Source: an uncultured Collinsella sp. (GTDB lineage Bacteria > Actinomycetota > Coriobacteriia > Coriobacteriales > Coriobacteriaceae). Taken from it: 26,632 nt of DNA. Below are positions 16,014-24,027 of this stretch, piece after piece; position 1 is the first letter of the stretch, and every line of letters starts with the position of its first letter. Location: assembly GCA_900548255.1 (NCBI GenBank), contig URKH01000024.1, positions 1 to 26,632 on the forward strand. Reading direction: 5' to 3'. The notes below the pieces were generated by a model. The model made no database searches and was not told the DNA's origin. It saw only the letters and a list, made by a program, of their open reading frames with translations. Made by a program: the position numbers and the translations under genes.

Positions 16014-17048
16014 TTAGCAAATCCTCGGCAGTTGTTCTCCCACAAGCATGTCGAGGATACGGGTCGAGCCCCAGCCGGTGCGTACGCGCACGGCGGGACG
16101 GGCGCCCTCGGCAAGTGGCAGCACGCGACCGATGATGGCGGCGTTCTCGCCGTAGCGGGCGGCGCGCATGGCTGCCAGCGCGGCATCGGCTTGCTCGGCC
16201 GGCACCACGGCAACCATCTTGCCCTCGTTTGCCACCTGCAGCACATCGTAGCCGAGCATCTCGCAGGCTGCCTGCACGTCGGGGCGCACGGGCACGGCAT
16301 CCTCGTCGACCTCCATGGCAACGCCGCTGGCCTGGGCAAACTCGTTGAGCGTGGACGCCAGGCCACCGCGCGTGGGGTCGCGGAAGCAGCGTGTGTCGGG
16401 TGCTGCGGCAAGCACATCGGCAATCAGGTGGTTGAGCGGCGCGGCATCGCTTTCGATGGTGCTCGAAAACGCCAGGCCCTCGCGTTGGCTCATGATGGCG
16501 ATGCCGTGGTCGCCGAGTGTACCCGACACCAGGATGATATCGCCGGGCCGGCAGTTGGCGCCGCTGAGCGCCACGCCCGCGGGCACCTCGCCCACGCCGG
16601 CGGTATTGATGTAGACGCCGTCGGCCCCGCCGCGCTCGACCACCTTGGTGTCGCCCGTGATTATGGACACGCCCGCCTCGCGCGCCGTCTCGGCCATCGT
16701 CTGCACGATTTGACGCAGCTTGTCCATGGGATAGCCCTCTTCGAGGATAAAGCCGCACGATAGGTAGCGCACGTTGGCGCCCGAGGTCGCGACGTCGTTG
16801 ACGGTTCCGCACACGGCGAGGCGGCCGATGTTGCCACCGGGGAAGAACTGCGGCGAGACTACAAAGCTGTCGGTCGACATGGCGATGCGCCCGCTCGCGG
16901 GCAGCGCGGCGACGCCGGCGTCGTTGCCTTCGAGCAGCTCGGGCGACCCAAAGGCATCCAAAAAGACCTCATCGATGATGCGTTTCATCATCTGGCCGCC
17001 AGAGCCGTGGCCCAACAGGACAGTGCTATCGGTGGCAGTACGGGACAT
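16014..17048 (-). CDS. hypE: Hydrogenase maturation protein HypE
   Basis: A 344-residue HypE, close to the usual length. It begins with VLLGHGSGGQMM and ends with the defining PRIC tail, whose last cysteine receives the carbamoyl group from HypF and is dehydrated with ATP to a thiocyanate, the source of the cyanide ligands of the [NiFe] centre. The PurM-like ATP-binding features are visible (LEGNDAGVAAL, STDSFVVSPQFFPGGNIG, ITGDTKVV, RDPTRGGLASTLNEFA). GGAG lies 8 bases before the ATG. It is the last hyp gene of the cluster, 81 bases after hypD, with a hairpin in the gap. Confidence 0.97.
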   Translation of the reverse strand: MSRTATDSTVLLGHGSGGQMMKRIIDEVFLDAFGSPELLEGNDAGVAALPASGRIAMSTDSFVVSPQFFPGGNIGRLAVCGTVNDVATSGANVRYLSCGFILEEGYPMDKLRQIVQTMAETAREAGVSIITGDTKVVERGGADGVYINTAGVGEVPAGVALSGANCRPGDIILVSGTLGDHGIAIMSQREGLAFSSTIESDAAPLNHLIADVLAAAPDTRCFRDPTRGGLASTLNEFAQASGVAMEVDEDAVPVRPDVQAACEMLGYDVLQVANEGKMVAVVPAEQADAALAAMRAARYGENAAIIGRVLPLAEGARPAVRVRTGWGSTRILDMLVGEQLPRIC

Positions 17049-17104
17049 ATCGAAAACTCCAATCGAGGACGGAATTATATGGGTGAGGTGCAGCGTCGAC
17101 CGGT

Positions 17105-17126
17105 CCGCCGTTCGTTAGAACGGCGG
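17105..17126 (-). other. Stem-loop between hypD and hypE
   Basis: CCGCCGTTC at 17105-17113 pairs perfectly with GAACGGCGG at 17118-17126 across a GTTA loop. It starts 4 bases after the hypD stop in the transcribed direction. There is no T-run, so an mRNA-stabilising or partial attenuation role is more likely than full termination. Confidence 0.55.
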
Positions 17127-17129
17127 AAC

Positions 17130-18245
17130 CTAACAGCCTCGGTAGCGGAAATATGCTGCACAGCTGCCCTCGGAACTCACCATGCAGGGGCCGATGGGAT
17201 GCTCGGGTGTACAAGCGCGGCCGAACAGAGGGCAGTCGCTCGGCGTAATGGCCCCGCGCAGCACGTCGCCGCAGCGGCACCCACGCGGCTCGACCGTCGT
17301 CTCAACGGGCACGTCAAAGCGAGTGCGGGCATCAAAGCGCGAGAACTCGGGGCGGATGGAAAGGCCCGAGTTGGCAATCGGCCCCAGCCCGCGCCACGTG
17401 GTGTCGCATGGCTCAAACACCTGCTCGACCAGCTGGCGCGCCACGGGGTTGCCGTCTGCGTTGACGCCACGGCGGTAGGCGTTGTCGATTGCGGGCTGCC
17501 CCTCAACAACCATCTGGACCAGCATGCAGATGCCCTGCAGAATATCGACCGGCTCAAATCCGGTGACCACACCCGGGGTATTGAACTCGTCGACCAAAAA
17601 GCTAAAGGGCGCCAGGCCCGTGATGGTGGCGACGTGCCCCGGCAGGATAAAGCCGTCGATAGTGGTCTCGGGATCGTTGGCGATGGCGCGCAGCGCCGGC
17701 GGCGTGGTCTTGTGGGCGCAATAGACCGAAAAGTTCAAAAGTCCGCGCGCGTCTGCCTCCAAAATGGCGCCGGCGATGGTGGGCGTTGTGGTCTCAAAAC
17801 CCACGCCCATAAAGATGACCGGGCGGTCGGGGTTGTGTTCGGCGATATCGAGTGCATCGAGCGGGGAGTACACAATGCGAATATCGCGCCCCGCCGCCTT
17901 TTGCGCGGCGAGCGAGGTAGACGACCCGGGCACGCGCATCATGTCGCCAAAGGTGGTGATGATGGCGCCGTCCATCTTGGCGAGCGCGATTGCATGGTCG
18001 ATATCGCGGTTGGCGGTAACACAGACGGGGCAACCCGGACCGCTCAGCAGTTTGAGCCCGGCAGGCATAATGGAGCGAAAGCCATAGCGACCGATGCTCA
18101 CGGTGTGCGTGCCGCAGACTTCCATAAGGTTGATGGCGCGGTCGCCGACAAGCTCATGAATACGATCGATGAGCTCGCGAGCCAGCTTGGGGTCGCGAAA
18201 TGCCGAAAAGTCGATACCGGAGCGCGCCGGCTGTCCGGCCGCCAC
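17130..18245 (-). CDS. hypD: Hydrogenase maturation protein HypD
   Basis: A 371-residue HypD, an iron-sulfur scaffold on which, with HypC, the Fe(CN)2CO unit is built. Conserved cysteines appear in MEVCGTHT (C44) and SGPGCPVC (C72, C75). The C-terminal [4Fe-4S] cluster motif is CRCGDVLRG, CPLFGRACTPEHPIGPCMVSSEGSCAA. It starts with GTG at 18245, whose G is the last base of the hypC stop (TAGTG), so the two genes overlap by one base and are probably translationally coupled. Confidence 0.97.
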   Translation of the reverse strand: MAAGQPARSGIDFSAFRDPKLARELIDRIHELVGDRAINLMEVCGTHTVSIGRYGFRSIMPAGLKLLSGPGCPVCVTANRDIDHAIALAKMDGAIITTFGDMMRVPGSSTSLAAQKAAGRDIRIVYSPLDALDIAEHNPDRPVIFMGVGFETTTPTIAGAILEADARGLLNFSVYCAHKTTPPALRAIANDPETTIDGFILPGHVATITGLAPFSFLVDEFNTPGVVTGFEPVDILQGICMLVQMVVEGQPAIDNAYRRGVNADGNPVARQLVEQVFEPCDTTWRGLGPIANSGLSIRPEFSRFDARTRFDVPVETTVEPRGCRCGDVLRGAITPSDCPLFGRACTPEHPIGPCMVSSEGSCAAYFRYRGC

Positions 18246-18505
18246 TAGTATGCCTCGGCCGGATTGCTGGCCAGTTGGTCTTCTTCGGCCAGTTCGGTCA
18301 TGGCATTAACGAGCTCGAGCGTTTCTTGCGCTTCCTGCTCGTCGACGATCTGGATGCCAAAGCCGGCGTGTACGAGAATATAGTCGCCTACCTGTGCCGT
18401 CGGCACGAGGCGCAGCGAAACGGGGCGCTCGATGCCCATCATGTCGACGGTCGCCTTAAGGTCGTCGTCGCGTTTGACCACTTTACCGGGAACGGCAAGG
18501 CACAT
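18245..18505 (-). CDS. hypC: Hydrogenase maturation chaperone HypC
   Basis: An 86-residue HypC/HupF chaperone. The essential N-terminal MCLAVPG motif with C2 is present, as are the typical GDYILVHAGFGIQIVDEQEA strand and the C-terminal helix. It carries the Fe(CN)2CO group between HypD and the hydrogenase large-subunit precursor. GGGGA precedes the ATG. It follows hypF after a 131-base gap and overlaps hypD by one base. Confidence 0.97.
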   Translation of the reverse strand: MCLAVPGKVVKRDDDLKATVDMMGIERPVSLRLVPTAQVGDYILVHAGFGIQIVDEQEAQETLELVNAMTELAEEDQLASNPAEAY

Positions 18506-18636
18506 AATGTTCCCCTTTTATACGTTTTGCGCTGGATAGGCGCCTAATTACCCATCAGTTGATGGTAGCGCTCGCGGGAGTCACGAGCAAACGCGTTACA
18601 CCTGTGAGACGGCGGCGCGCAGGCTGGCAAAACAGC
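18506..18636 (-). other. Palindrome-rich gap between hypF and hypC
   Basis: This 131-base gap inside the hyp cluster has several short dyads: TAGGCGCCTA at 18537-18546, CCATCA/TGATGG at 18552-18565, and GCTCG/CGAGC at 18570-18588. No convincing promoter or T-run terminator is seen. An internal promoter or processing site for hypCDE is possible. Confidence 0.4.
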
Positions 18637-21108
18637 CTATCGCGATGCTGTCTGCGCGAGGTGAGCGCGAGCGATGGCGGCCTGACCGTAGGCGATGCAG
18701 CCGTCGTTGACGGGCACGGAGCGGGGGACCAAGACGGCAAGACTGGCGTCTTTGAGTTCGTGGGTAAGGAGCCGAAGCAAAAGTCGGTTCATGAACACGC
18801 CGCCCGAGAGCACGACGGTGTCGAGGTCTTCACGGACGCAGATCTCGCTTGCGATGCGGGCCGACGCGCGTGCGATGGTGACATGGAAGTCGAGCGCGAG
18901 CTTGCCGGCGGGCACGCCGGTCCTGATTCCCTCCAAAAGCGCCTCAAAAAGCGGCCTGGAGTTCAGAACATGGCAGTCGTCCGGACGGGATGATTCGGTT
19001 ACGGAAAAGCTGGCCATATTGCCGGTGGGGCAGGCACTTTCACTGCTGAACGCGCGCCAGGCGGCGGCTTCGAGTTCTATGGCGGGTTCGCCCTCGTAGG
19101 TTGCCTTGTCGCAGATGCCCAGAATTGCTGCCGCGGCATCAAAGAGACGCCCCATGCTGCTGGTACGCGGGGCGTTGATACCGCGCTCGATCATGGTGGC
19201 TGTCACGCTGCGCGTTTGCTCGTCGAGGTTGTCCAAAAGCCGAGCGGTGCCTGGGTGCTCGAGTAGGCCAAGTTCGCTGAGCAAGGCGAAGGCGTTGCGG
19301 CGGGCGTCACGCACGGAGGCCGCTCCGCCGGGGAGCGCCCAGGTGCGCAAATGCGCGGCGCGCTCAAAGCTGCCAAGGCTGGCGACAAGAAACTCGCCGC
19401 CCCAAATGGTCCCATCGGTGCCGGCGCCGGTGCCGTCAAAGGCGATGCCAAGGACACGCGCGTCGGTTGTAAGCTGGCCCGCGGCGATGGCCTCGGCCAT
19501 CACGCTCGCGATGTGCGCATGATGATGTTGAACTTCAACAAGCGGCATACCCTGTTTCTGCGCCTGTTCGCGCGCCCACTGGCTCGACAGATAGCTGGGA
19601 TGCATGTCGCATGCTAAGGCGGCGGGCGCCAAGTCAAAGAGGTTTTCCAAGCGCGTGCGCGCGGCGTTCCAGGCATCGAAGGTCCCGCCGTTTTCAACAT
19701 CGCCGATATGCTGCGAGACAAAACAGGTTGCCTCGCCGTTCGTCCCTTCACGCGTGAGCGCAATCGTGGCCTTTTGTTGTGGCCCGCAAGCGAGCACGCA
19801 GGACGGAGCGCCGTCGAGCGCCGGCAACGGCAGCGGCTGGGGTGCATATCCGCGAGCGCGGCGAACGGGCATAACGATGCCGTCGACCACGCGTACCACG
19901 GAGTCGTCGTAGCGCGAGAGGATCGCGCGGTCGTTACCGAGCAACGCGTCGGCAATGCCGGCGGCAACGAGGTGTTCCCAGGCAAGATCGTCGTCGGTTT
20001 CTATGGGTTCTTCGCTCAGGTTTCCGCTGGTCATGACGAGCGCGTGCATACCGCAGGCTTCTGCCGCGGCAAGCAACAGATGTTGAAGCGGCGTATAGGG
20101 GAGCATGATGCCGAGCTCGGGCAAGTCATGCACGACAGATGGCGCGAGGGCGAGGAAGTCGGGGGAACCGCCGTTGCCCTCGCCAACAGTGCGCCGGCGC
20201 AGCAGCACGATGGGGCGGATACTGCCGGCGAGCAGATCGCGTTCAGCATCGTCGATATGACACAGGCGCTCGGTATCAGCAAGGCTGCGCACCATAACGG
20301 CAAGTGGTTTGTTGCTGCGGCGTTTGCGACGGCGCAGCTCGGCCACCGCCTGCTCGTTGGCAGCGTCACAGGATAGATGGAATCCGCCCAGGCCCTTGAT
20401 GGCGACGATGCCACCGTCGGCCAGCAGCTCAACGCAGCGCTCGATGATAGCGTCGCTGGCCTCGCGTGTGGTACCGACGGCCGGTGTCGCGGACGAATTC
20501 CCGTACGCATCGCCGTTCACAGCCTCGCGCCACGTAATATGCGGCCCGCAATCAAAGCAGGCATCGGGTTGCGCGTGAAAGCGACGGTCGAGTGGATTGG
20601 CATACTCTGCGGCACACTCGGGGCACATGGGAAAACGATCCATCGACGTGGCCGCTCGGTCATAAGGCAGCGAGCGGATGATGGTAAAGCGCGGCCCGCA
20701 GTTGGTGCAGTTGATAAAAGGGTAGTGATAGCGCCGATCGGCGGGGTCGAACAGCTCGCGCAGGCAGTCGTCACAGGTGGCGATATCGGGCGAGACAAGT
20801 GTGGTGTGCGCGGTTTGATCCTGCGACGCCACAATACGAAAGTCCTGCTCATCGGCAGCGCTCCAGCCGCCAGGCTCCAAATCCGCAACATCGACTCGCT
20901 CAACGCGAGCCGCCGCAGGCGCATGCTCAGAAAGCGCGGCAACAAAAGCATCGAGCGCATCGGCCGGAGCATGCGCTTCGATATGCACGCCGTCGCCCGC
21001 ATTGAGCACCCAGCCGTAAATGTCATGCGCCATAGCCTCGCGATACACAAATGGCCGCATGCCAACGCCCTGCACAATGCCCGTCACATGAATATGCACA
21101 TGCCGCAT
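18637..21108 (-). CDS. hypF: Carbamoyltransferase HypF
   Basis: An 823-residue HypF that turns carbamoyl phosphate and ATP into carbamoyl-AMP and loads HypE. Residues 1-92 are the acylphosphatase domain (GIVQGVGMRPFVYREA with R18, and N36). Two zinc fingers follow, with CxxC pairs at C112/C115, C134/C137, C162/C165 and C184/C187. A YrdC-like domain comes next (GGIVAIKGLGGFHLSCDA). The C-terminal Kae1/NodU-type domain has HHHAHIASVMAE, AFDGTGAGTDGTIWGGEF and SGGVFMNRLL. The frame is open upstream to 21255, but the ATG at 21108 has GAGGAG 6 bases before it and begins the acylphosphatase fold. Its leader carries an unusual set of complementary arms (21127-21205). Confidence 0.97.
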   Translation of the reverse strand: MRHVHIHVTGIVQGVGMRPFVYREAMAHDIYGWVLNAGDGVHIEAHAPADALDAFVAALSEHAPAAARVERVDVADLEPGGWSAADEQDFRIVASQDQTAHTTLVSPDIATCDDCLRELFDPADRRYHYPFINCTNCGPRFTIIRSLPYDRAATSMDRFPMCPECAAEYANPLDRRFHAQPDACFDCGPHITWREAVNGDAYGNSSATPAVGTTREASDAIIERCVELLADGGIVAIKGLGGFHLSCDAANEQAVAELRRRKRRSNKPLAVMVRSLADTERLCHIDDAERDLLAGSIRPIVLLRRRTVGEGNGGSPDFLALAPSVVHDLPELGIMLPYTPLQHLLLAAAEACGMHALVMTSGNLSEEPIETDDDLAWEHLVAAGIADALLGNDRAILSRYDDSVVRVVDGIVMPVRRARGYAPQPLPLPALDGAPSCVLACGPQQKATIALTREGTNGEATCFVSQHIGDVENGGTFDAWNAARTRLENLFDLAPAALACDMHPSYLSSQWAREQAQKQGMPLVEVQHHHAHIASVMAEAIAAGQLTTDARVLGIAFDGTGAGTDGTIWGGEFLVASLGSFERAAHLRTWALPGGAASVRDARRNAFALLSELGLLEHPGTARLLDNLDEQTRSVTATMIERGINAPRTSSMGRLFDAAAAILGICDKATYEGEPAIELEAAAWRAFSSESACPTGNMASFSVTESSRPDDCHVLNSRPLFEALLEGIRTGVPAGKLALDFHVTIARASARIASEICVREDLDTVVLSGGVFMNRLLLRLLTHELKDASLAVLVPRSVPVNDGCIAYGQAAIARAHLAQTASR

Positions 21109-21126
21109 GCGACACTCCTCATCAAA

Positions 21127-21205
21127 ACCGACCAAAATAGACAGGTTTATTTTGGTAGGTAAAACGCTAAACCTGCCAAAACAAACCTGTCCCTTTTTGG
21201 CAGGT
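21127..21205 (-). promoter_or_regulatory. Mutually exclusive stem-loops in the hypF leader
   Basis: Four arms lie between nikR and hypF: a at 21127-21139, b at 21140-21160, c at 21171-21191 and d at 21195-21205. Arm b can pair with a (12 of 13) or with c (19 of 21), and c can also pair with d (11 of 11). In transcription order d-c, c-b and b-a are competing hairpins, a layout like an attenuator. The same motif (GACAGGTTT, TTTTGGCAGGT) could instead be a REP-like repeat cluster. A further hairpin, GCGGGA/TCCCGC (21211-21224), overlaps the nikR stop by one base. Confidence 0.55.
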
Positions 21206-21223
21206 GCGCTGCGGGAAATCCCG

Positions 21224-21736
21224 CTACAGCCCCAGGCTCTGCCTGGTGGCGGCACACGTGAGCTCGCCGTGCTTAACGCCGCGCAGGCCCAGCAGGCGAT
21301 CGGCTAGTTCGTAGATGCGCTCGCCGCGACCCTTGAGTGCCAGGATCTCCAGACAGTTGTGGTGATCCAGATGCACGTGCATGGTCGATACGATCTCGTC
21401 GGTGTAGTCGTGCTGCACTTCGTCCAGACGGCGCGTCAGGTCGCCGGTATGGTGGTCGTAGATCATGGTGAGCGACCCGATAACATGCTCGTCGGGCGTG
21501 CGCATCTGCTCCTTGGCGATCGAGGCGCGAATCAGGTCGCGCACGGCCTCGGAGCGGTTGGCCACGTCGCCGCGGCGCGCGATCTGTTCGTCAAAACGGC
21601 GCAGCAGGTCATCCGGTGCGGTAACCGAAAAACGGACCAGCTCGGAGCCGGAGCCACTACAGTGGCAGCCCGCGTCACCGTCCGCCCCGTGCGGATGCTC
21701 GTGCTCGTACCCGCAGCCGTGCTCGTGTTCGGCCAC
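21224..21736 (-). CDS. nikR: NikR-type nickel regulator with His/Cys-rich N-terminus
   Basis: A 170-residue NikR. The ribbon-helix-helix DNA-binding domain starts near residue 32 (ELVRFSVTAPDDLLRRFDEQIARRG, NRSEAVRDLIRASI). The ACT-type nickel domain keeps the square-planar ligands H109, H120, H122 and C128 (VQHD, TMHVHLDHHNC). Typical NikR has about 130-140 residues. This one has an extra ~31-residue N-terminus with six His and three Cys in its first 26 residues. The start is GTG at 21736, one base after the stop of the upstream small gene, so translation is probably coupled; no ATG or TTG lies between it and the DNA-binding domain. It sits upstream of hypF and may link nickel supply to hydrogenase maturation. 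Confidence 0.93.
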   Translation of the reverse strand: MAEHEHGCGYEHEHPHGADGDAGCHCSGSGSELVRFSVTAPDDLLRRFDEQIARRGDVANRSEAVRDLIRASIAKEQMRTPDEHVIGSLTMIYDHHTGDLTRRLDEVQHDYTDEIVSTMHVHLDHHNCLEILALKGRGERIYELADRLLGLRGVKHGELTCAATRQSLGL

Positions 21737-21737
21737 C

Positions 21738-21986
21738 TTACACCAGCTTCACGGAGCCGACGGAGTTGTGGTCGGCCTCGATGGCTTCCTCGTAGCCCTC
21801 GAGCGCGTCATGCGCCTCGTGCAACGCGGCCATGGCGGCCTCGAGCTTGGCGCCGATGCGCTCCATGTCAAAATTCTCGGTCGCATGCAGCAACTGATGG
21901 CTCCATTCGTGAGCGAGCTCGATGGTGTCGTCGACCTGTTTGACGCTCATGGCAAGCTGGCTCATGTTCATTCCAACATCATGCAT
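21738..21986 (-). CDS. Small helical protein coupled to nikR
   Basis: An 82-residue protein of no family I recognise. It looks almost wholly helical and acidic, with heptad-like patterning (AMAALHEAHDALEGYEEAIEA) and several histidines, but no Cys or membrane segment. AAGGAG stands 7 bases before the ATG at 21986. Its stop is one base from the nikR GTG, so the pair is almost certainly cotranscribed. A role linked to nickel or hydrogenase maturation is only a guess from position. A shorter start at MNMSQL is possible. Confidence 0.75.
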   Translation of the reverse strand: MHDVGMNMSQLAMSVKQVDDTIELAHEWSHQLLHATENFDMERIGAKLEAAMAALHEAHDALEGYEEAIEADHNSVGSVKLV

Positions 21987-22059
21987 GGGAAATCTCCTTT
22001 TGTATGGGGCAGTTCAGTGGTTCAGATTTTACTACGCCCGCTTTGCGCGCAGCTGCATA

Positions 22060-22096
22060 AGAAAACGGGTGCGAGTCTGTGCGACCCGCACCCGTT
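22060..22096 (-). terminator. Rho-independent terminator after trxA
   Basis: AACGGGTGCG at 22064-22073 pairs perfectly with CGCACCCGTT at 22087-22096. Read on the minus strand the stem is followed by TTTTC. It ends the thioredoxin transcript before the nikR operon starts. Confidence 0.75.
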
Positions 22097-22217
22097 CACT
22101 GGGGGCTGTTTGTGACTACCATACTATCCGTGGTTGCACTCGGTGCATTCAGAAGTCCGGCGAGCGGCGTAAAAGCGCTCATGGACGGCAGACAGACGGC
22201 AACATGTAACAAGCGTA

Positions 22218-22538
22218 TTACAGATGTTTCTCCAGCAGCGCCTGCAGCCTCGCCTTGGGCAGAGCGCCAACCGAGCGGTCAATCTCCTCGCCGTTCTTAA
22301 ACACAATCAGCGTGGGGATGCTCATGACGCCATACTTCATGGCCAGGTCCTGGTTGTCGTCGACGTTGCATTTGGCAACGGCAAGCTTGCCCGCCAGTTC
22401 ATCGGCAACCTCGTCAACGATGGGCGAGAGGGATCGACAGGGCCCGCACCACGGTGCCCAAAAATCGACCAGCACGGGCAGGCTGTCGCTAACGACGGAA
22501 TCGAAGTTCTCGGGGGTAATCTGCTTAATGTCAGCCAT
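22218..22538 (-). CDS. trxA: Thioredoxin
   Basis: A 106-residue cytoplasmic thioredoxin that reduces protein disulfides. The active site is FWAPWCGPC with C31 and C34, followed by the cis-proline segment MSIPTLIVFKNG. Its length and fold order are normal for TrxA. The ATG at 22538 is chosen because GGAGG precedes it by 5 bases. It is divergent from the hypothetical gene at 22675. Confidence 0.95.
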   Translation of the reverse strand: MADIKQITPENFDSVVSDSLPVLVDFWAPWCGPCRSLSPIVDEVADELAGKLAVAKCNVDDNQDLAMKYGVMSIPTLIVFKNGEEIDRSVGALPKARLQALLEKHL

Positions 22539-22640
22539 GGTGACCTCCATAATGTGACGCGGCTTGGCCGCGTAAAACTCAGTACGACCGTGCTTATACC
22601 CAGCCGCCCGCAAAGCAACCACTCGCAGGCGGCTCTTTTA

Positions 22641-22646
22641 TATAAT
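22641..22646 (+). promoter_or_regulatory. -10 box for the gene at 22675
   Basis: A perfect TATAAT lies 28 bases before the start codon, with GGAGA between the two. No good -35 hexamer is seen at the usual distance. Confidence 0.5.
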
Positions 22647-22674
22647 GGTGGGCACGCAAACGATTGGAGAGCGC

Positions 22675-23250
22675 ATGTCCACGTCACAAAGCCAGAAAAA
22701 AGAAGCCATCGCCCAGGCGGCCGAGCAGGAGCTCACATCGCTTGCGGTCCGTGGCGTGCGTATCGCGGGCAACGCGTGCTCGCCGATCGTGCTGGTCAAA
22801 GGCGATTTGGATGAAGCCGAGTGCTCGGGCGGCGAGCTTGCCGCTGGCCCGGATGGCGCGGCGTTGCGCAAGGCGCTTGGGGCCATCGGCTACGCGCCCG
22901 AGGATTTTTGCGTGCTGGCAAGCGTCGCCGGCGCAGGTGACGGAGCGGTCGCTGTGGGCGAGACGCTGCCGTGCGAGCTGTTCCGTGAGGCGCTTGAGGC
23001 TTTGGACCCCGAGGCGGTGCTACTGCTCGACAACAACGCGGCTGACGCCATGCGCGAGACCTACGCCGATATGCTCGTGGCGATCGATGACTTCGACACC
23101 GCCATGCTCAAGCCCGGCTTGGTCGCCCATGTGCAGGGTCGCCGTGTGCTCGCGCTCGACGGTTTTGAGGCGGCACTCACCGACAAGGCCGCTAAGCAGC
23201 GCATGTGGGCCTACATCAAGCAGCTGACTCCGGCGGCCGCTCCGCTGTAG
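22675..23250 (+). CDS. Hypothetical protein
   Basis: A 191-residue soluble protein I do not recognise. It is Ala/Glu/Asp-rich, with alternating helices and strands, for example GAIGYAPEDFCVLASVAGAG, EALDPEAVLLLDNNAADAMRETYADML and KPGLVAHVQGRRVLALDGFEAAL. There is no signal peptide or membrane segment. The motif LLLDNNAADAMRE and the ending AKQRMWAYIKQL look like a compact nucleotide- or metabolite-binding fold, but no function can be assigned. The ATG at 22675 follows GGAGA at a short distance and a TATAAT box at 22641. It is divergent from thioredoxin. Confidence 0.75.
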   Translation: MSTSQSQKKEAIAQAAEQELTSLAVRGVRIAGNACSPIVLVKGDLDEAECSGGELAAGPDGAALRKALGAIGYAPEDFCVLASVAGAGDGAVAVGETLPCELFREALEALDPEAVLLLDNNAADAMRETYADMLVAIDDFDTAMLKPGLVAHVQGRRVLALDGFEAALTDKAAKQRMWAYIKQLTPAAAPL

Positions 23251-23324
23251 CGAGCCCGCGTCGACAAACGACCCCGAGCGGGCGAGCCGTACCCGCGGAA
23301 CGCAAATCCGTCGCGCCCGCGCCC

Positions 23325-23858
23325 TTACATCACAGCGCGCAGCTCAAACCGATCGCCGTTAATGCGGAACTGGCAGTTGCCGTTCATGCGCTCCACGGCG
23401 AGTTTAATGCTCTTGGTGCCAAAGCCGTGACCGGCGTGCTGAGCCACGGGCGTGCCGTCGACCATGTGCGGCGCCCGTCCAAATGTGTTGGAAACCAGCA
23501 ATAGAAGCTGACCGTCTTCGTAGCGAAGGTCCAGGTCGACAAACCGCTTGCCTTCGGGGGCGGTGCTCGCCGCGGCGATGGCATTGTCCAGGGCGTTCGA
23601 TACCACACTGAACAGATCGGCATCGCCCACGTGGACGGTTTCGGGCACGGCGGCTCGCAGGTCGGCGGTGATGCCGTGCGCGTTGATGTCCGCGGAAAGC
23701 GACGAGAGCGCAATGTTGACCGTTTCGTTGGCGCAGTAGCGGCGCACAGCGGTGCGGTCGTTGGTCTCGCAAAGCGCGTCGATACGCTCGAGCGCCTCAT
23801 CGGTGTGACCCTCTTCGATCAGGGCCGCAAGACCGCGCAGGTAGTGGCGTATGTCGTA
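23325..23858 (-). pseudogene. 5'-truncated GHKL sensor histidine kinase
   Basis: The frame encodes only the C-terminal ~177 residues of an AgrC/LytS-type GHKL kinase. It begins with YDIRHYLRGLAALIEEGHTDEAL, close to the H-box (family form HDIRHHL), directly preceded by an in-frame TGA at 23859-23861. The ATP-binding N-box (NALDNAIAAA) and G-box (GFGTKSI) are intact. The expected phosphate-accepting histidine is Y here. All transmembrane and sensor segments are missing, there is no ATG and no ribosome binding site, and no LytTR response regulator is nearby. A GTG at 23747 could in principle start a shorter product. Most likely it is a remnant left by a deletion or rearrangement ending near 23860. 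Confidence 0.8.
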
Positions 23859-23992
23859 TCACATTGAGACCAAGTCAAGAAGAATCGCTTCGGTCGAATC
23901 GCGTCTTTTGGGTGAGTTCTCAACGTCCGCTGCCGCTGGTTTCCACCGTATGCCGAAAACACCCGGACGATGCCGTGCAGATCGCTTCGCTC

Positions 23993-24001
23993 TGCTATAG
24001 T
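23993..24001 (+). promoter_or_regulatory. Extended -10 promoter of the membrane-protein gene
   Basis: TGCTATAGT forms an extended -10 element 27 bases before the ATG at 24028. No -35 match is needed for this class, and none is seen. The stretch 23862-24000 shows no other feature. Confidence 0.5.
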
Positions 24002-24027
24002 CTCCCAAATTCACGTTTTCTATTGGG

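Noticed and set aside
21987..22060. NikR operator upstream of the nikR operon
   Set aside because: I looked for a GTATGA/TCATAC-type dyad and found only a single GTATGG, which is not enough.
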